Assembly (NCBI RefSeq): GCF_030867095.1
Contig: NC_081824.1
Coordinates: forward strand, 168,338,933 to 168,402,932
Direction of reading: 5' to 3'
DNA length: 64,000 nucleotides
Source of the DNA: Alligator mississippiensis
Taxonomy: Eukaryota > Chordata > Crocodylia > Alligatoridae
This document shows positions 11,160 to 23,333 of the stretch, in pieces (the stretch's first letter is position 1; the number at the start of each line of letters is the position of its first letter). The translations under genes and the position numbers were made by a program. The notes under the pieces are model-generated. The model was given only the letters and a program-made list of their open reading frames with translations. It was not told where the DNA came from and did no database searches.

Positions 11160-12602
11160 CTTTTGCTTCTGGGCCGCCCGATTTTTTTCATCTGAAATCT
11201 TTTCTGTGGTGCTTTTGAATAGGTGTGAGGTGAGCTGAATGGGCATTTTGGGGTGACCACTGGATGCAGTGGGAATTGGTACAAGTACAGAGTCTTCTCT
11301 CTTTAAATCAGGGGCATCATTGCCCATAGAGACCGTTTCAATCACTCGGAGATTGGGGCGCGTTGGGTTTGCTGTCATTGTCATTGTGAGCAGCCCATGA
11401 GCCTCTGGCAATGCAGGGCTAGGTTGCTGGGGATGAGGGTACATAGGCCAGCCAGAGGCTGCATAAGCCATATAGTGCCCATAAGCATCGTAGCCAGGAG
11501 GAGCCATTGTGGGAGGGGGATAGTTTTGTGGCATCTGAGGCGCACTGAATCGGGGATAGTTGGGAATTTGGTACTGGGAAACAGAGGTGGGGGGAGGTGG
11601 CAAACTAGCAGGGGCAGGCGGTGCTGAGGGGATTAGAGGTGCAGTAGGAAGAGGTGCTTCTGGTGTGCCAACAGGGATCTCATGGCCCACAGCTTTGCTT
11701 TTAGAGCACTCTGATTTCTGAAGAGAAGATGAGGTGTCTGTGGATGACTGGTAAGAGCCAGGCGGTGATGCACGGCGCTGCTGGCTCGACTCTGGAGACT
11801 GCGTGTCACTGCGGTGCATTTCCCACGATTCCAGTCTGCTGCGGGAGTCTGAAGAGCGATGGTCAGGAGAACGAGATGCCAGCTTTTTTCCATGAAGGCG
11901 TTCCTGGGTACGGACTGCCAGTTTGCCAATTTCAGCCACCCCAATATCAAGCCCAATAGTTTTAAGCAGATCATGGATCTTTGCATACTCAACCTTGGAC
12001 TCCTCCAGAGCATCTAGCTTTACAGGTGGAGGAGGAGGAGGAGGAGGAGGAGGAGGAGGTGGACTTGCTTTCTGGCTGGCAATTTCACTCCCACTACTCA
12101 CTGACAGCTTTTCAGCAGGAACCGGTTCAGGTTTAGTATCTTCCTCCTCATCACCATAAAGAAATTTCTCTTCATCCTCAATGTCAGGGAAACTGCGTCT
12201 TCTCTTCTCTTGAGCACTGGCAGAATCAGCCATCAAGCCAAGAATGCGGGAGAAGCCACTCCCATCCTGACTAGCCCTCTCATGAGGGAGCAGGAAGTCA
12301 CTATGACGATCTGCAGGCTCTGATTTTGGTTCTGTTTTCTCCTTTTGACTTAAGAAACTTTCAAACTTCTCTTCAAAAGCAAAGGTGTCTTTGGGTTGTG
12401 CAGAAAGCGGGCTCCACTCATATAAACCATCATGCAACTCCTGGTTTGGAGTCTCTACTGCAGAGTCTTTGTTAAACCGTTTGATGAAGTTCTCCACATC
12501 AGAAGCAAAAGGAGTACTGTTGTTATTCTGGGACAAAGATGAGCGACTTGAAATAAGAGGAAGATCTTTATTGGCCGTAGAATTGTCTGAAAAGTCTTCA
12601 GG
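11160..12602 (-). CDS. ZNF318: ZNF318 coding exon 4, large exon (residues 367-847)
   Basis: This 1443-bp exon (481 codons) has no internal stop. Conserved blocks are FLLPHERASQDGSGFSRIL, RRRSFPDIEDEEKFLYGDEE, EYAKIHDLLKTIGLDIGVAE and RTQERLHGKK. A Pro-rich section follows that contains YGHYMAYAASGWPMYP and PTRPNLRVIETV, and the exon ends with EKISDEKNRAAQKQK. The acceptor is TTTTTCTAG ending at 12603. The donor is GTGAGTG starting at 11159. The frame runs on into the intron but that part is not coding. A tract of 13 prolines (residues 547-559, positions 12024-12062) is encoded by nearly pure CCT repeats; from memory, human has a short non-repetitive stretch here. The Ser/His/Asp-rich repeat that follows RTQERLHGKK in human is much shorter in this sequence. 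Confidence 0.95.
12024..12062 (-). repeat. ZNF318: coding CCT trinucleotide repeat (13-proline tract in ZNF318)
   Basis: Ten uninterrupted CCT codons bounded by CCA and CCT codons encode 13 prolines inside exon 4. The purity of the repeat suggests recent slippage, so the tract length may vary between individuals. Confidence 0.9.
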
Positions 12603-13432
12603 CTAGAAAAAGAAAAAAATAATTTATCACATCGCACCAAGAGGGGCCTAAACACCATCCAGTGAAAACGAAAAGGGCAAGGTCATTTCTCCTAAAGAGT
12701 TTACAGTAAAAAATTTAGAAAAGCTAAGGGAGGAGCAAAAAAGAGTGGGAAGGTTATGAAGGAAGAGAAGACAAGCATGTCACATAGTAACTTCGGTACA
12801 TCATCAACATGCTTTCACGGGTGTGTGAAACAATCACTTCATATTTGATTACATTTCTCTGCAAATATAAGCAGTGAAACTTTCAACCACAAACATCTAT
12901 ATGATAGGACTGTTTGCACACCGATTGGTCAAGCAAGATGCAATACAGCGCCATGCAGAGAGATCCTTAGCTAGCTCAGCACACAGTGATTCCAGACTGA
13001 GGAGCAGCAAAGTCACATCAACACAGTGGTGCACCCAAGCTAATTAAGTCCCTCTCTTGGTTGAGTTATATAAACTGGGTGCAATGGCATAGTAACACAG
13101 ATAGAATGCTTTTGGTTCCAGACTGGACTGTGAGAGCTACCTTGAGTATGTCTGTGCATGGTCCCGTTTTCTGCCATACAGACATATCCTGAGTTTGAAT
13201 GCCCTGAAACATAAGAAACTAATAGAAGAGACCACAAAAAGGCTTTGGTAAAAGAGCGCTGCTGCTTCTTGGCTGAACTCCAGAACAGGAGGAAGCCAAC
13301 AGACTCACCAGTTGTGCCTAATGGATATATGTTTTACCAAAAGAGAGAAAAACCAAGAGACTAAAGATCACATAATGCAGTGGAGCAAAAAGTAATGGCT
13401 CTGGGAAGTATATGAGTACATATGAATCAAAC
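12603..13432 (-). other. ZNF318: ZNF318 intron 3 (0.8 kb)
   Basis: Short intron between exons 4 and 3. No repeats with visible ends and no gene. Confidence 0.75.
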
Positions 13433-14051
13433 CTGTATTGGGGGGGGCTCAACTTCCACCTCCACGCGTTTCTTCAGGATAGACTTTTTGGGCATGGATG
13501 GTATTTCATCAGGCCTGTACAAATACTGAGTGTCAGTAGACTGTAATGTGCTAGTTAACCCAGGGATTGCATAGTCACTGCTAGGCAGATCATGATTCAA
13601 ATTTCTGTTTCGTTCTTCTTCTTCTTCTCTTTTCCTCCTGGCTCGCTCAAGTTCCCGGAATTCTTCATTTGGGCTTCTGCTGCGGCTTCGTCTGCGATAG
13701 TTTCGCGTTCCCGATGAGAAACCTTGATGGTCCCCACTCATACTGTGCATTTTCTCATCTTTCTCATACCGAGGGCGCTTTGTTTCTCTACCTCTCTCTT
13801 CTGACCTTGATCGGTAGGAAGGTTTTCTGAGTTTGTCACTATCCCTACTAGATCCCCGTGGCAGCTCTTCGCGCCGACCATAGTGTGGGCTGTAATCTGA
13901 CCGATGCAGGTATACATCCCTGTTACGGTAATCTTCATCATGTCTCATTATGAATGGACTGGATGGCCGATCTTCATGAGAGGGATATCGCTCAAGCCCT
14001 CGAGAACACGGGAGGCCTCTAGTAAATATTGGACCATCAGCCATGTCATCC
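13433..14051 (-). CDS. ZNF318: ZNF318 coding exon 3 (residues 161-366)
   Basis: This 619-bp exon encodes a charged, Arg/Ser/Glu-rich, probably disordered segment. After the split codon it reads DDMADGPIFTRG, then SRGLERY, LHRSDYSPH, a basic KRPRYEK stretch, SGTRNYRRRSRSRSP, FRELERARRKREEEEERN (likely helical), and MPKKSILKKRVEVEVEPP at the end. Human ZNF318 has the same blocks in this order. The acceptor is CTCTCACACAG ending at 14052. The donor is GTTTGA starting at 13432, a slightly unusual GTTTG donor directly after CAG. Phase 0 at the 3' side fits exon 4. The KKSILKKR block could act as a nuclear localisation signal, which is inference. Confidence 0.92.
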
Positions 14052-16512
14052 CTGTGTGAGAGGCAGAGAAGTAAGATTAGGTCAGAAACTTAGGGTAAGT
14101 CTCTTGGCCTTCCTCAACAGTAACAAGATTCCAAACTGGTTTCAGACTGCAATACTGAGTTCATGGAATAACCAAAAATCAAAACCTCAAATACTCCAGA
14201 AAAGGAAGCAAGGTTGATAAAACATTATTAAAACACAATATTTTTTATGATATTTTATTTGTAACCCTTTAAAATATTTACAAATAAACTTAAAATTAAA
14301 TCAAAATTTAAATACAAAACATGTTAAGAACTAAATTTTATAATCTCTTGAAACATAAAAATAAATAAGCTGACTCCAGGAAGCTCTATGAAAAACCATA
14401 AATTACAGGCTACAACTTTTTCTATATGAAGAATCAGCAGAAAAATACCAAACTTTTGAGGCCAAGCTTTATAAATATGGCACAACAGAACATGCACTAT
14501 ATTAAAGGCTTGATCCTGTAAGGAATCCAGGAGCTATGCTACCAATACAAGACATGTGTTGGGATCTATCCTGAGTCCAGGAAATGTCATCATGTTACCT
14601 CATCACTGTGTGTTTCAAATATATATTCTGCCATCTTCAATACCAATTATGACCAAAAACTTATAATCTAGCTAATAAGTAACATGGCATTCACCCTTCT
14701 AGATCATACTAAAAATGTAAAATTAATTAGAATATCCATATTAAGCTACAGAATTGCTTAGAATCAATATACATAGTCATAGTGTATCATTCTACACAGA
14801 AAGAAGATATACCAAATACAGTGTACAGTCTCTACTTAGTTGTAAATCTGAATGTTTTCCTGATGTTATCAAGTAGCAAGAATACACCTTTCTTTAGAAA
14901 GTAACTGAAGGACAAATTGGAAAAGTTATTAAAATCAATTCCTTAATTGATCCTTTCCACTTGGTAATTTAAATTTACTGTACAAGTCAATCCACCCTCC
15001 AAGGAAGGATATATTTATGGCACTCTACCTTCTGTCCATAAGATGGTTGTCAAGTAAAGCAGTCCCACCAAACCCATTCTGCAAGAGGACAGCCATGATT
15101 TAATCCAGGGAACTGAATACCTGATAGAACAGGTTTCATTTTATGAAGAAAGCCCAGATACTTGGTTTAAAAAAAAATACAGGATTAGTACTTTTAAGAA
15201 TGCAGAATAAGCACCCCTGACCAATCAGGTAGTTAGATCGGTGTTTCATGCAAGTTCTTCAGAACAGGTTTCATTTTATACTGCACACATAGGGCCAGAA
15301 CTTCAGCTTAAAATTTAGCAATACAGATATGTACTAGTAGAAGGTCTGGTACATAAATTCTAGCTCAGCTTTTTGCATAGACACAAGCAGGGCTGTCACT
15401 GAGAACATTTACCAGTGCACCAAAAAATCCTTTAGAGAAGACTGTGGCAGGAGGGTCTATATAGGTAAGAAAATCATTCCTTTACTAGTTTACTTATTTG
15501 ACTCAAACGTCACCCTTCCCAACAAAGGCTCGAGGAAGCTTACAGTAAGAGACAAAATAAATTATAAAAACTGACAATTAAGATATAAAACAAGAACTCC
15601 CTAAACGCCACCCCAGCTTAGCCTTTTTTGCTGAAGTAAACCAGCTTTAGTATACATTGCATGTGATAGGTCAGTGTTTGGCACTACCCCAAAACAGCTC
15701 CTTTCTCAGCAGCAAGATCTGTGAGGACTGGTCTCCACTAATACTCCTGAAGTGCAGAATTCCACACTACACCTTTCAATACAGCAGAACCAGGCAGCTA
15801 AAGCCTTGAAGTGGCATTCTGCAAATGCTAGCTCCTTGGATATATATCCATCTCTTCTATCAATTAAATATCTTGAAGTCCTCACAAGTTTTCTAACGTT
15901 AGAATGACACACTCAAAGTATATGCAGCTAATTACTGTATTGACTACTCAACATCTTGTAGAAATACTGCTTTATTATCCCCTCCTTTGTTAATCTACAT
16001 CTAAATAAATATAATTATGATATTTCAGAAAGAGTCTGGGAAGCAAAGTAAGAGAAGCCAGGGACCTTGGAGACTCCAGGAGTCGTCGTTCCCCCCCCCG
16101 CCCCCCCCTTCCTTCCCCACCCCACTACCTGATGTAGTTAAGTATGGTTTAAATACCTTCTGAACATTAAAACAAGTACTGGTGCTGGTCAAAGTTATAG
16201 GATATTGTTTTATTCAAGTGAAAAGTGAACCCACTCATTAGCTGCAGTGTGAAGGACTTACAGATCCTTTAAAGAAATTCAGGGCTGCTGTTCAAACTTT
16301 TTGGATCTCTCTTGCAAATAACTTGGTTCAAACCTTTCAGGAGAGGTAACTCTAAACTCTAAACCAGTGATTTTCAAACAGGGTACCAAAACACCTTGGG
16401 GTGCCTTGGTATCTTCTCAAGATTGTCACAGGGTGCCACGCAAAGTTAGTGCTGTTAAGGTGTGCAAGTATGATTCACAAGATCACCCAGAGATTTCAAA
16501 TAGGAATCCATT

Positions 16513-17455
16513 CAGGCAACCACCGCTTAGAGCTCTTAATTGGCTCTGGAAAACACAAGCATTAAGCAGAACCGCCTTAAGCAAAACCCATTTCCCCATA
16601 GGAATTAATGTAAATAGAGATACTTGGTTACTGCTGCCGCCACCTCTCCTCACTCCCCCACCCACACATTGGCAACTCCAACCCCACGTACCAACCTGGG
16701 GCCCCACGCTCCTGCCACCCCCTTGGGCCCCTGCTGGCCCTGGCCCCAGGCACCAGTGTGGGCCCCGCACTCACACCCACCCCAACACTTGCCAGTTCTC
16801 ACCACTTCTCCTCACTCCCCTGCCCACCCACTGGCTGCTCTGGTCCCATGTGCCAACCCAGGCCCTGTGCTCCTGCTGCCCTGCCCTGGATGCAGGCCCC
16901 TGCTGGCCCTGGCCCAGCCCTGGTCCTGGGCACCAGCGTTCCTGCTGCCCCGCCAGCCCTGACCCTGGCACTCCTCCTACCCCACCCTGGGTGCAGACTT
17001 CCACTGGCCCTGGCCCAGGCCCCAGCACTCCTGCTTCCCCGCCCTGGGCATGAGCCCATGCTGGCTCTAACCCCAGGCACTGGCACAGGCCCAATGCTCA
17101 CACCTGCCCTCCCACCCCTTGTTGCTTCTGCTTCTCCCCACCCCCCACCTGCTCCGGCACCACCAGGCAGCCCAGGCCCTGTGCTCCTGCCACCCCACCC
17201 TGGGCCCCCGCTGGCTCTGGCCCCAAGCACTGGTGTGGGCCCCGTCCTCACAACCATCCCCCCACTCACTGCCAATCACTTGCCCCCCCGCTTGCTACCA
17301 CTCAACTCATTCACTGCCACTCGCCAAAACTCACCGATTCCACTCAGCACTATAGCGAAACTGGCTGAGTGCTCAGTGGAAATCAGGTATGAATTTTAAA
17401 TGAGCGCTATACCAAAATAGCACTAACCAAAATCGCATTAAGTGAGGGTTGTCTG
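16513..17455. mobile_element. Tigger/pogo-like element carrying a C-rich repeat, inserted in a hAT copy
   Basis: The left end is CAGGCAACCACCGCTTAGAG; the right end, on the other strand, is CAGACAACCCTCACTTAATG. A TA follows the right end (17456-17457), as expected for Tc1/mariner-superfamily insertion. Subterminal motifs (CCATTTCCCCATAGGAATTAATG on the left, GCGATTTTGG reversed on the right) are typical of Tigger-like elements. The centre is a C-rich low-complexity stretch, so long frames on both strands there are artefacts. No transposase remains. Confidence 0.65.
16640..17275. repeat. C-rich degenerate tandem repeat (minisatellite-like)
   Basis: About 630 bp dominated by recurring words such as GCTGGCCCTGGCCC, CTCCTGC, CCAGGCAC and GTGGGCCCCG at irregular spacing. 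It sits within the Tigger-like element and has almost no T-rich or A-rich interruption. Open frames through it on both strands reflect composition only. Confidence 0.7.
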
Positions 17456-18453
17456 TACTGTTAAAACATTCCGAGTTCTTTGCAACAGAAAAATTGCTCT
17501 ATTTTTTTTTCTGTAGTCAAAAAGTAAGTGAAAACTAAGAGCTGACATATTCCAAGGGGTGCCTTGAGTTAAAAAAAGTTTGAAAACCACTATTCTAAAC
17601 AAGAATGAGGCATTGGGGTTTTAAATAAAAATTATAAGATGACCACTACATTATTTGGGGAAAGTGTGGAGGGGAGGGATACTCTCACCTTTTAATTTGC
17701 TTTTCTGAAGATATCTTGTAGAATACACATTTATGAAGTGTTCTGTAATCGAGTGGGGAAACTTTCATGTCTCAGTACCTTTGGCCCTCTGAAGTATGTA
17801 TAAGGTATCTTCAGCCATTTGCCAGTATGATCATGGTCCAACCTCTGGTTACCAAACATTCTTGCTCCTTCAAGAACAGGAAACAAGAGCCTACCTTACG
17901 AAGTTTAGAGGAGACAGAAAAAAAAATACGGAAGTCCTCCTCAAGCAACCAACAGGCCAGAACAGGGATAGACAAATGAAAATACAGTTGTGCAGAGGAG
18001 GAACTCCAAAGCTATCATCCTCTTAAAAATATACATCTCCATCAACCTGAGAAAAAGTAGGTTAATGCTTCAGAATTTTGCAAAATGAGATCTTCAAAGA
18101 ACCAGAAATACAGATAAATTATATTCACATCTTTGAAGATATCACAAAAATAATTACCAATAAAAACTCAAAGCATTAGAAAGACTGGAAATAATCAGAT
18201 AAGGTATGTTCCATAGATATTCAGTTACTCTTACAAATTCAGTTAATCAACTGAAATGTGAAAATTCCCCTTACATATTCCAGTAACAACTTCAACTAAC
18301 TACAGGACAATTCAGCACACTTTATACATAATATATTGGATGCTTTACAATAAAAAGTCCAAGGAAAACATATCTTTAACGATGGATACAGCAAAAAAGT
18401 TTGTTAACATTGTCTTGCAGATGACAGTTAAGATGAAAGAGACATAACAAGTA

Positions 18454-18756
18454 AAGTATAACCTCATGAATCCGGCATGCTCAGGACCGAGCACCTGCCA
18501 GAAATTTGAAAATTCCGGATTTCTGAAGTCCATGCAGCGGCCAGTCATGAAATGGCGAGGGAGGGGGGTTAATGGCAAGGGGAGGGGGGTTAACAGAGTG
18601 GTTAATGGCGGTGGCAACCGTATGCAAGCTTCCCCTCTGCATCTAGGGGTGCGGGGGAAGTGGGGGCTGGTCCTGGAGCAGCCACTCCCAGTTTAAAAAG
18701 TGCCGGATTTTTGAGAGTGCCAGATTTCTGAGATCTGGATTTATGAGGTTATACTG
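18454..18756. mobile_element. Tigger-like MITE with TA target duplication
   Basis: Ends read AAGTATAACCTCATGAATCC and, on the other strand, CAGTATAACCTCATAAATCC. TA dinucleotides flank the element (18452-18453 and 18757-18758). Further inside, CCGGATTTCTGAAG and its counterpart give longer imperfect inversion. 303 bp, no coding capacity. Confidence 0.7.
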
Positions 18757-18771
18757 TACTGTACCCTAAAG

Positions 18772-18947
18772 CATGGGTTTTCAACCTTTTTCATTTGTGG
18801 CCCCCAAAAAAATTTGAATGGAGGTGAGGACCCCCTTTGAAGTGTAAGTGTAGGTATTCACATACTTTTGATTGATCATGCTCATTTTTCGAGAACCCCT
18901 CAGACAGTCTGCAGACCCCCAGGGGTCCACGAACCACAGGTTGAAAA
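18772..18947. mobile_element. short hAT-type element with perfect 8-bp duplication
   Basis: Flanked by CCCTAAAG at 18764-18771 and 18948-18955, a perfect duplication with central TA. The interior begins CATGGGTTTTCAACCTTTTT and ends CACAGGTTGAAAA, giving inverted GGTTTTCAACC / GGTTGAAAA. It starts 16 bp after the Tigger-like MITE. Confidence 0.75.
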
Positions 18948-19138
18948 CCCTAAAGTAAACATATCCATATTACCTGCAATGTTACACAATACAATCTGAC
19001 TCTACCTTCTGGCAAAATACCCCCAAAGAACACATGTACAGGCCTGTATTTTCAACATAGCTGAGCACACAGTCCACACAAACTTAAGTTATCTTTTCCA
19101 TCTCGCAAATCTCTCTTCAGTATGACACACTACTCCTT

Positions 19139-19466
19139 ATGAGCTGGAATCTCCGGAATTCACACCGGAAGTGCACAGCGCAGCAGCTTCTTTGATCTTG
19201 GAGTTTACCCCCTGTGCACTCCCCCCCACCACTGACTGACAGAGGGGCCCTGTTGCTTGCTGCTCATACCTGATGTCTTGGAAGGTGAAAAACGCAGCAT
19301 ATTTAAAATCAGTTTTCCCCTCCTGGCCATCAAGTGCAGGCAACGAGCAGCAAGTGATGGGACCCCTCTGCCAATCAGCAGCCAGGGAGTACAAGGGGAA
19401 GCTCCAAGGTTAAAGAAACCACCGCACCGTGCACTTTCAGCGTAAATTCTGGAGATACCTACTCAT
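19139..19466. mobile_element. MITE with long (about 65 bp) terminal inverted repeats
   Basis: The left arm contains ATGAGCTGGAATCTCCGGAA, AAGTGCACAGCGCAGC and TTCTTTGATCTTGGAG. The right arm on the other strand contains ATGAGTAGGTATCTCCAGAA, AAGTGCACGGTGCGGT and TTCTTTAACCTTGGAG, the same blocks at the same spacing. No transposase and no clear target duplication. The superfamily is not assigned. Confidence 0.6.
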
Positions 19467-22400
19467 GAGCTTTCCCTACATAAAATGCTTAAAAACATGT
19501 TAAGAAAGAACTGATGTACTTTACACTGAACTGCTATTTTCCACACAAGTGAATGGCATGCACACTCGCCAGCAGGCAATCTACAATATGTAAGAACTGA
19601 CCATAATGGGCATGTTAAGGAGAATATTAAATAATAATTCAGAATGAAAAGTTCAGCAAATGTCATACTTGTAATCCAAAATACACCCTGAACAGCAAAA
19701 CACAAATTTGGGAACATAAGACTACATAATACAGCTGTGTTGCAGGGCAACAGATACTTTAAAAGGATGACTTGACCTTACAGTAACTGTGATTCTATCA
19801 GATATGTTACTCATGGATTTCCCACTATTAGCGTGCCTGCACTCCAAGCAAGCAAGCTGGGATTATTATCTTGGCCAGCAGTCTCCACTGGAGAGAGACA
19901 CAATATCCTTAGCACTGGTGTTTCCCACACCACCACATAAGGGGCGAAGCAATCCACATTTTTTTCACTGCAACTCACAAGCAGTGATCCACAGGAAGTG
20001 GGTGCTAGGACTCTACCTAAATCTGGATTGTAAAACAACTCTACTAAAACAAATGTCAGCTCTTGATACTTCTCAAAGAGCAATGCTGTATAAAGTATGC
20101 AGGAAAACTAAGATGGTAGCACTGTGTTATTTTTAGTATTGAAACATTTCTCAAAGAAGCAACAGAAACTGCTGGAACGGTCATGGAGTGGGTTGTCATC
20201 TCAATGATGAGCTGTTTTTTTCATAGCACAACTTAATTCATGTAGAAACCCAATTACAAAGCTTCTAGAGATATGACATGAACTTTCACCCAATCTCTAC
20301 CACCAAAATAAAAACAGGATGTGTGGTTTTATTAAGGGCACAATTCTGTTCAGGTAGGAGGAGAGCACTGTAAGAACAACCAAGAGTAAGTTTTAGCCTT
20401 GCAGAAATGATTTCACAAAATAAACAAGACTACTTGGTTCAGTGGAAGCCAAATTACTTTCATTAAGAACTTTGGGTGAGATCTCAATGCAAATCCATCT
20501 TTACAAAAAAAAAAAAAAAACAACAAAAAAACCCCAACACATTAAGTCCTGCCATGCAGCTTCCATTTTTTTCTGCATTGTTATCAAAAAGGTTGTTTTG
20601 ATAGTTGGATTGAACAAAGAACATGCAGCAGCCTTGTTAAATGCTGAGCTCCTAAGAAAGCATGATCTTCTGGTTGGTGGTTATATTATATATGGTGTTT
20701 CAGAAACTTCACCTTTTTGGATGTGAATGTGGAATACCCTTTAATTGAATAATGGAAAGCTGAAATGGTTGTCAGAGAACTCATTGATGGTTCAGTGTTT
20801 TGTGGTGTGTTTGGTTTTTTTTAAAGAACACAAGGTATTCTTCTACATCAGGTACATGGGCATTAAATGAAAGAAAACCTAATGTTGTTGAGCCAAGAAA
20901 ATGAGCCTTTTCTATTTAGCTTCACAAGTTAAATCCGAGTCCTTCCTACCAGGGTAAGGACATTCTGCAACTCTGACAAACGAGTCCTCTCCCCTGATGT
21001 TAGCCAAACAGTATCCATGCAGGGAGGTGCAGGGAATGATGAATCTGGACAGAGAATCTGTCCTCGTCTTTGATATAACATTTGGTGAAGAGACTGGAGA
21101 CTAAGTGGAAAGATGCTTCAGGTCTAAGAACCAGAACAGCCTTACATACCATATTTACTGGAATACAAGATAAAGGTCCCCCCCATCAGCATCAGGAAAA
21201 AAAAACATTGTCTGACATTTGCATACAAGGAAACTTCATTTAATACATCGACTATCTTTGAACTGCTGCTAAAAGCAGCATGTGCTCAGGAATGGAAATC
21301 AACAATGAAGTTGATTAAATGCAGGCAACATTGAGCACAACTATAAAGTACATCACCCATACTGGACAAACATGCTAATGAGAACTATGGCAGGGGGGTG
21401 GGTAGCCCTTAAAAAACAAAGTTGCTTCCTGGGAGGGAACAGGCACCAGGCTTCGAGATCCTGCTGGCACTCAAAAAGAAAGCAAACCCTGACATCCTCT
21501 CCTGTTGCCAAAAATCCTGATGGGAACCTACCACAAGGGTAGGTTAGTGCAGTCCATCTTAGTAAGATATACAGTAATGTACGTGAAACCCAGGCCCCCT
21601 CGGAGCTGATTGTTTTTCAAGTCATGGTGAGCCACTATACTGAATACATTCTGAACTCTACTCTCACAGCTGAGCTGTGCTTTTCTTTCCCATTTCCAAT
21701 GATTCATGTTCCTTTACCAGCCTTAAATATCTTACGAACATCACCAAACAGGGACTCAAACAGTTCGTGCAGAATCCCTCTTAGACTGGCACATATGACT
21801 GGAGTGGCCCAGCCCTCCATGAGGTGGAGATGAACCAGGTTGTCCTATGACTCATCTGCATATAAATTTTTGGAGGATCCCAGGACTCATGACAAGAAAA
21901 CCCAGTTAGCACATGGATTCTTTGTGGGGGCTTTCCGGAATGAACATGAACACACACACACAGCAGCGCTGAGCTGTGGGGTCATCATGGCTTGAAATGC
22001 TGTTGACTGCTGGGGCCCAGCCCAATGAACTATATGGTAAATCATGAACCTTTGGACTTCGGATTAATATCAGGCATAGTTTGTGCTACATATTAAGTAG
22101 GTGCCAAAGTGCTTAACAGCGTGTTTATGGAGTACCTGCTCTAAATCTTGCAGCAATTTCAAAAAGGTAAAATGCATCAATTCTAGATGAAGTCTGTCTA
22201 TGAGCATTATATTCAAATTAGTACAGCTGTTTATTTCAAGGTCATTTTTTTCAAATTTGTTCTTCACTTCCACGTGCTAAGGGAGAGCAGGGTCTGACAA
22301 TAAGGATGACATGGAAGAAGTTGGCAGGGCAGAGGGCAAAAGGGCTACCTGATCCCCCCATATTTATTTCCCCTGCTGTAGTAATGGGAAAAGGACAAAT

Positions 22401-23333
22401 TCAAAACAAACCTCCCATAATTCAATTCTATACCTGGAAAATTATATCAAATTTATAAATTTTCCATACATAGAATCTAATTACTGGTGTCCTCTTATAT
22501 GCAAGTAAATACAGTATATGTTCATACCATTAATGATCAACCTGAGTTTCCTGAAAACACTTCTAATTAGTAGAATCAGAAAGTAAACAAGCACCATGCC
22601 TGAAGACCAAGGGTTAGGAATGCAGACAGCCCTGATTCTGCTCTCCTCTGGAGCAGTGGCTCTCAATGGATTGAAGGCCAGAAGCAGAACTTGTGGTATT
22701 ACTTGTTCACTTTGGTGACAAAGACATCTATGCTTGGATGACTCCACCTGGTAAATGTGGTCTGCAGACGAGTATCTTTTTATGGACCCCTCACGATCTC
22801 TGGCAAACTGACTTCCGAGGCAATCTGCCAAAACACATTTTGCAACTACGTATTTTGGGGTAGTCTCATGACAGGAATAATTGTCTCATAAACATACATC
22901 TTGACAAACAAGGGTTGTTCCCTTCTTTATTTTTATGTAAAACATTATTGTGGTTTTACTCATCATGCTCTAAGTTGTCAGAAGGTTTGAACTGGGAGAA
23001 AACTACATATGTTTAATTAATATACCTTAGCACTAAGCCACTTATGTGAAAACAGGCTTTTTAAGGACTCCCTGTGCCCTGTGTTTGAAGGCTAAAGTGG
23101 GCTTCCTATGCTAGAGCAGAGGCATCTGTTATTAGTCTTTGATGGCAACTGTGAAGAGCTACAAACTTAAGGAGAGTTTTCCAACAGTCTAACGTAACAG
23201 GGCTTTTCAAAGGACCTGTACCATCAGATCCAGTGGATGTTTTTAGACAGTGGCAGACATTTTTTTCAGCAGGCATTCCACAAATTATTCCTGCATCCTC
23301 CCTGAGTGCCAATCCTATCCTCTTTCCCTACCC

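Larger units (their letters stand above)
16365..17592. mobile_element. hAT-type element, split by a Tigger-like insertion
   Basis: Ends are CAGTGATTTTCAAAC and, on the other strand, TAGTGGTTTTCAAAC. Flanks are CTCTAAAC (16357-16364) and TTCTAAAC (17593-17600), a 7/8 duplication with central TA. Its outer parts match the copy at 39659-40105 in order (GGGTGCC, AGGTGTGCAA, GATTCACAAG, then GAGTTCTTTGCAA, and finally GGGTGCCTTGAGT). The middle is interrupted at 16513-17455 by a second transposon. Confidence 0.8.

Noticed and set aside
12455..12658. Minus-strand frame overlapping the start of exon 4
   Set aside because: It is in a different frame from the conserved ZNF318 protein, which continues upstream of 12536 to the acceptor at 12603. 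The codon at 12536 is TTG, so it is not a start.
16367..17399. Long Pro-rich frames on both strands
   Set aside because: They run through a C-rich tandem repeat within a nested transposon, appear in several frames and lack splice context.
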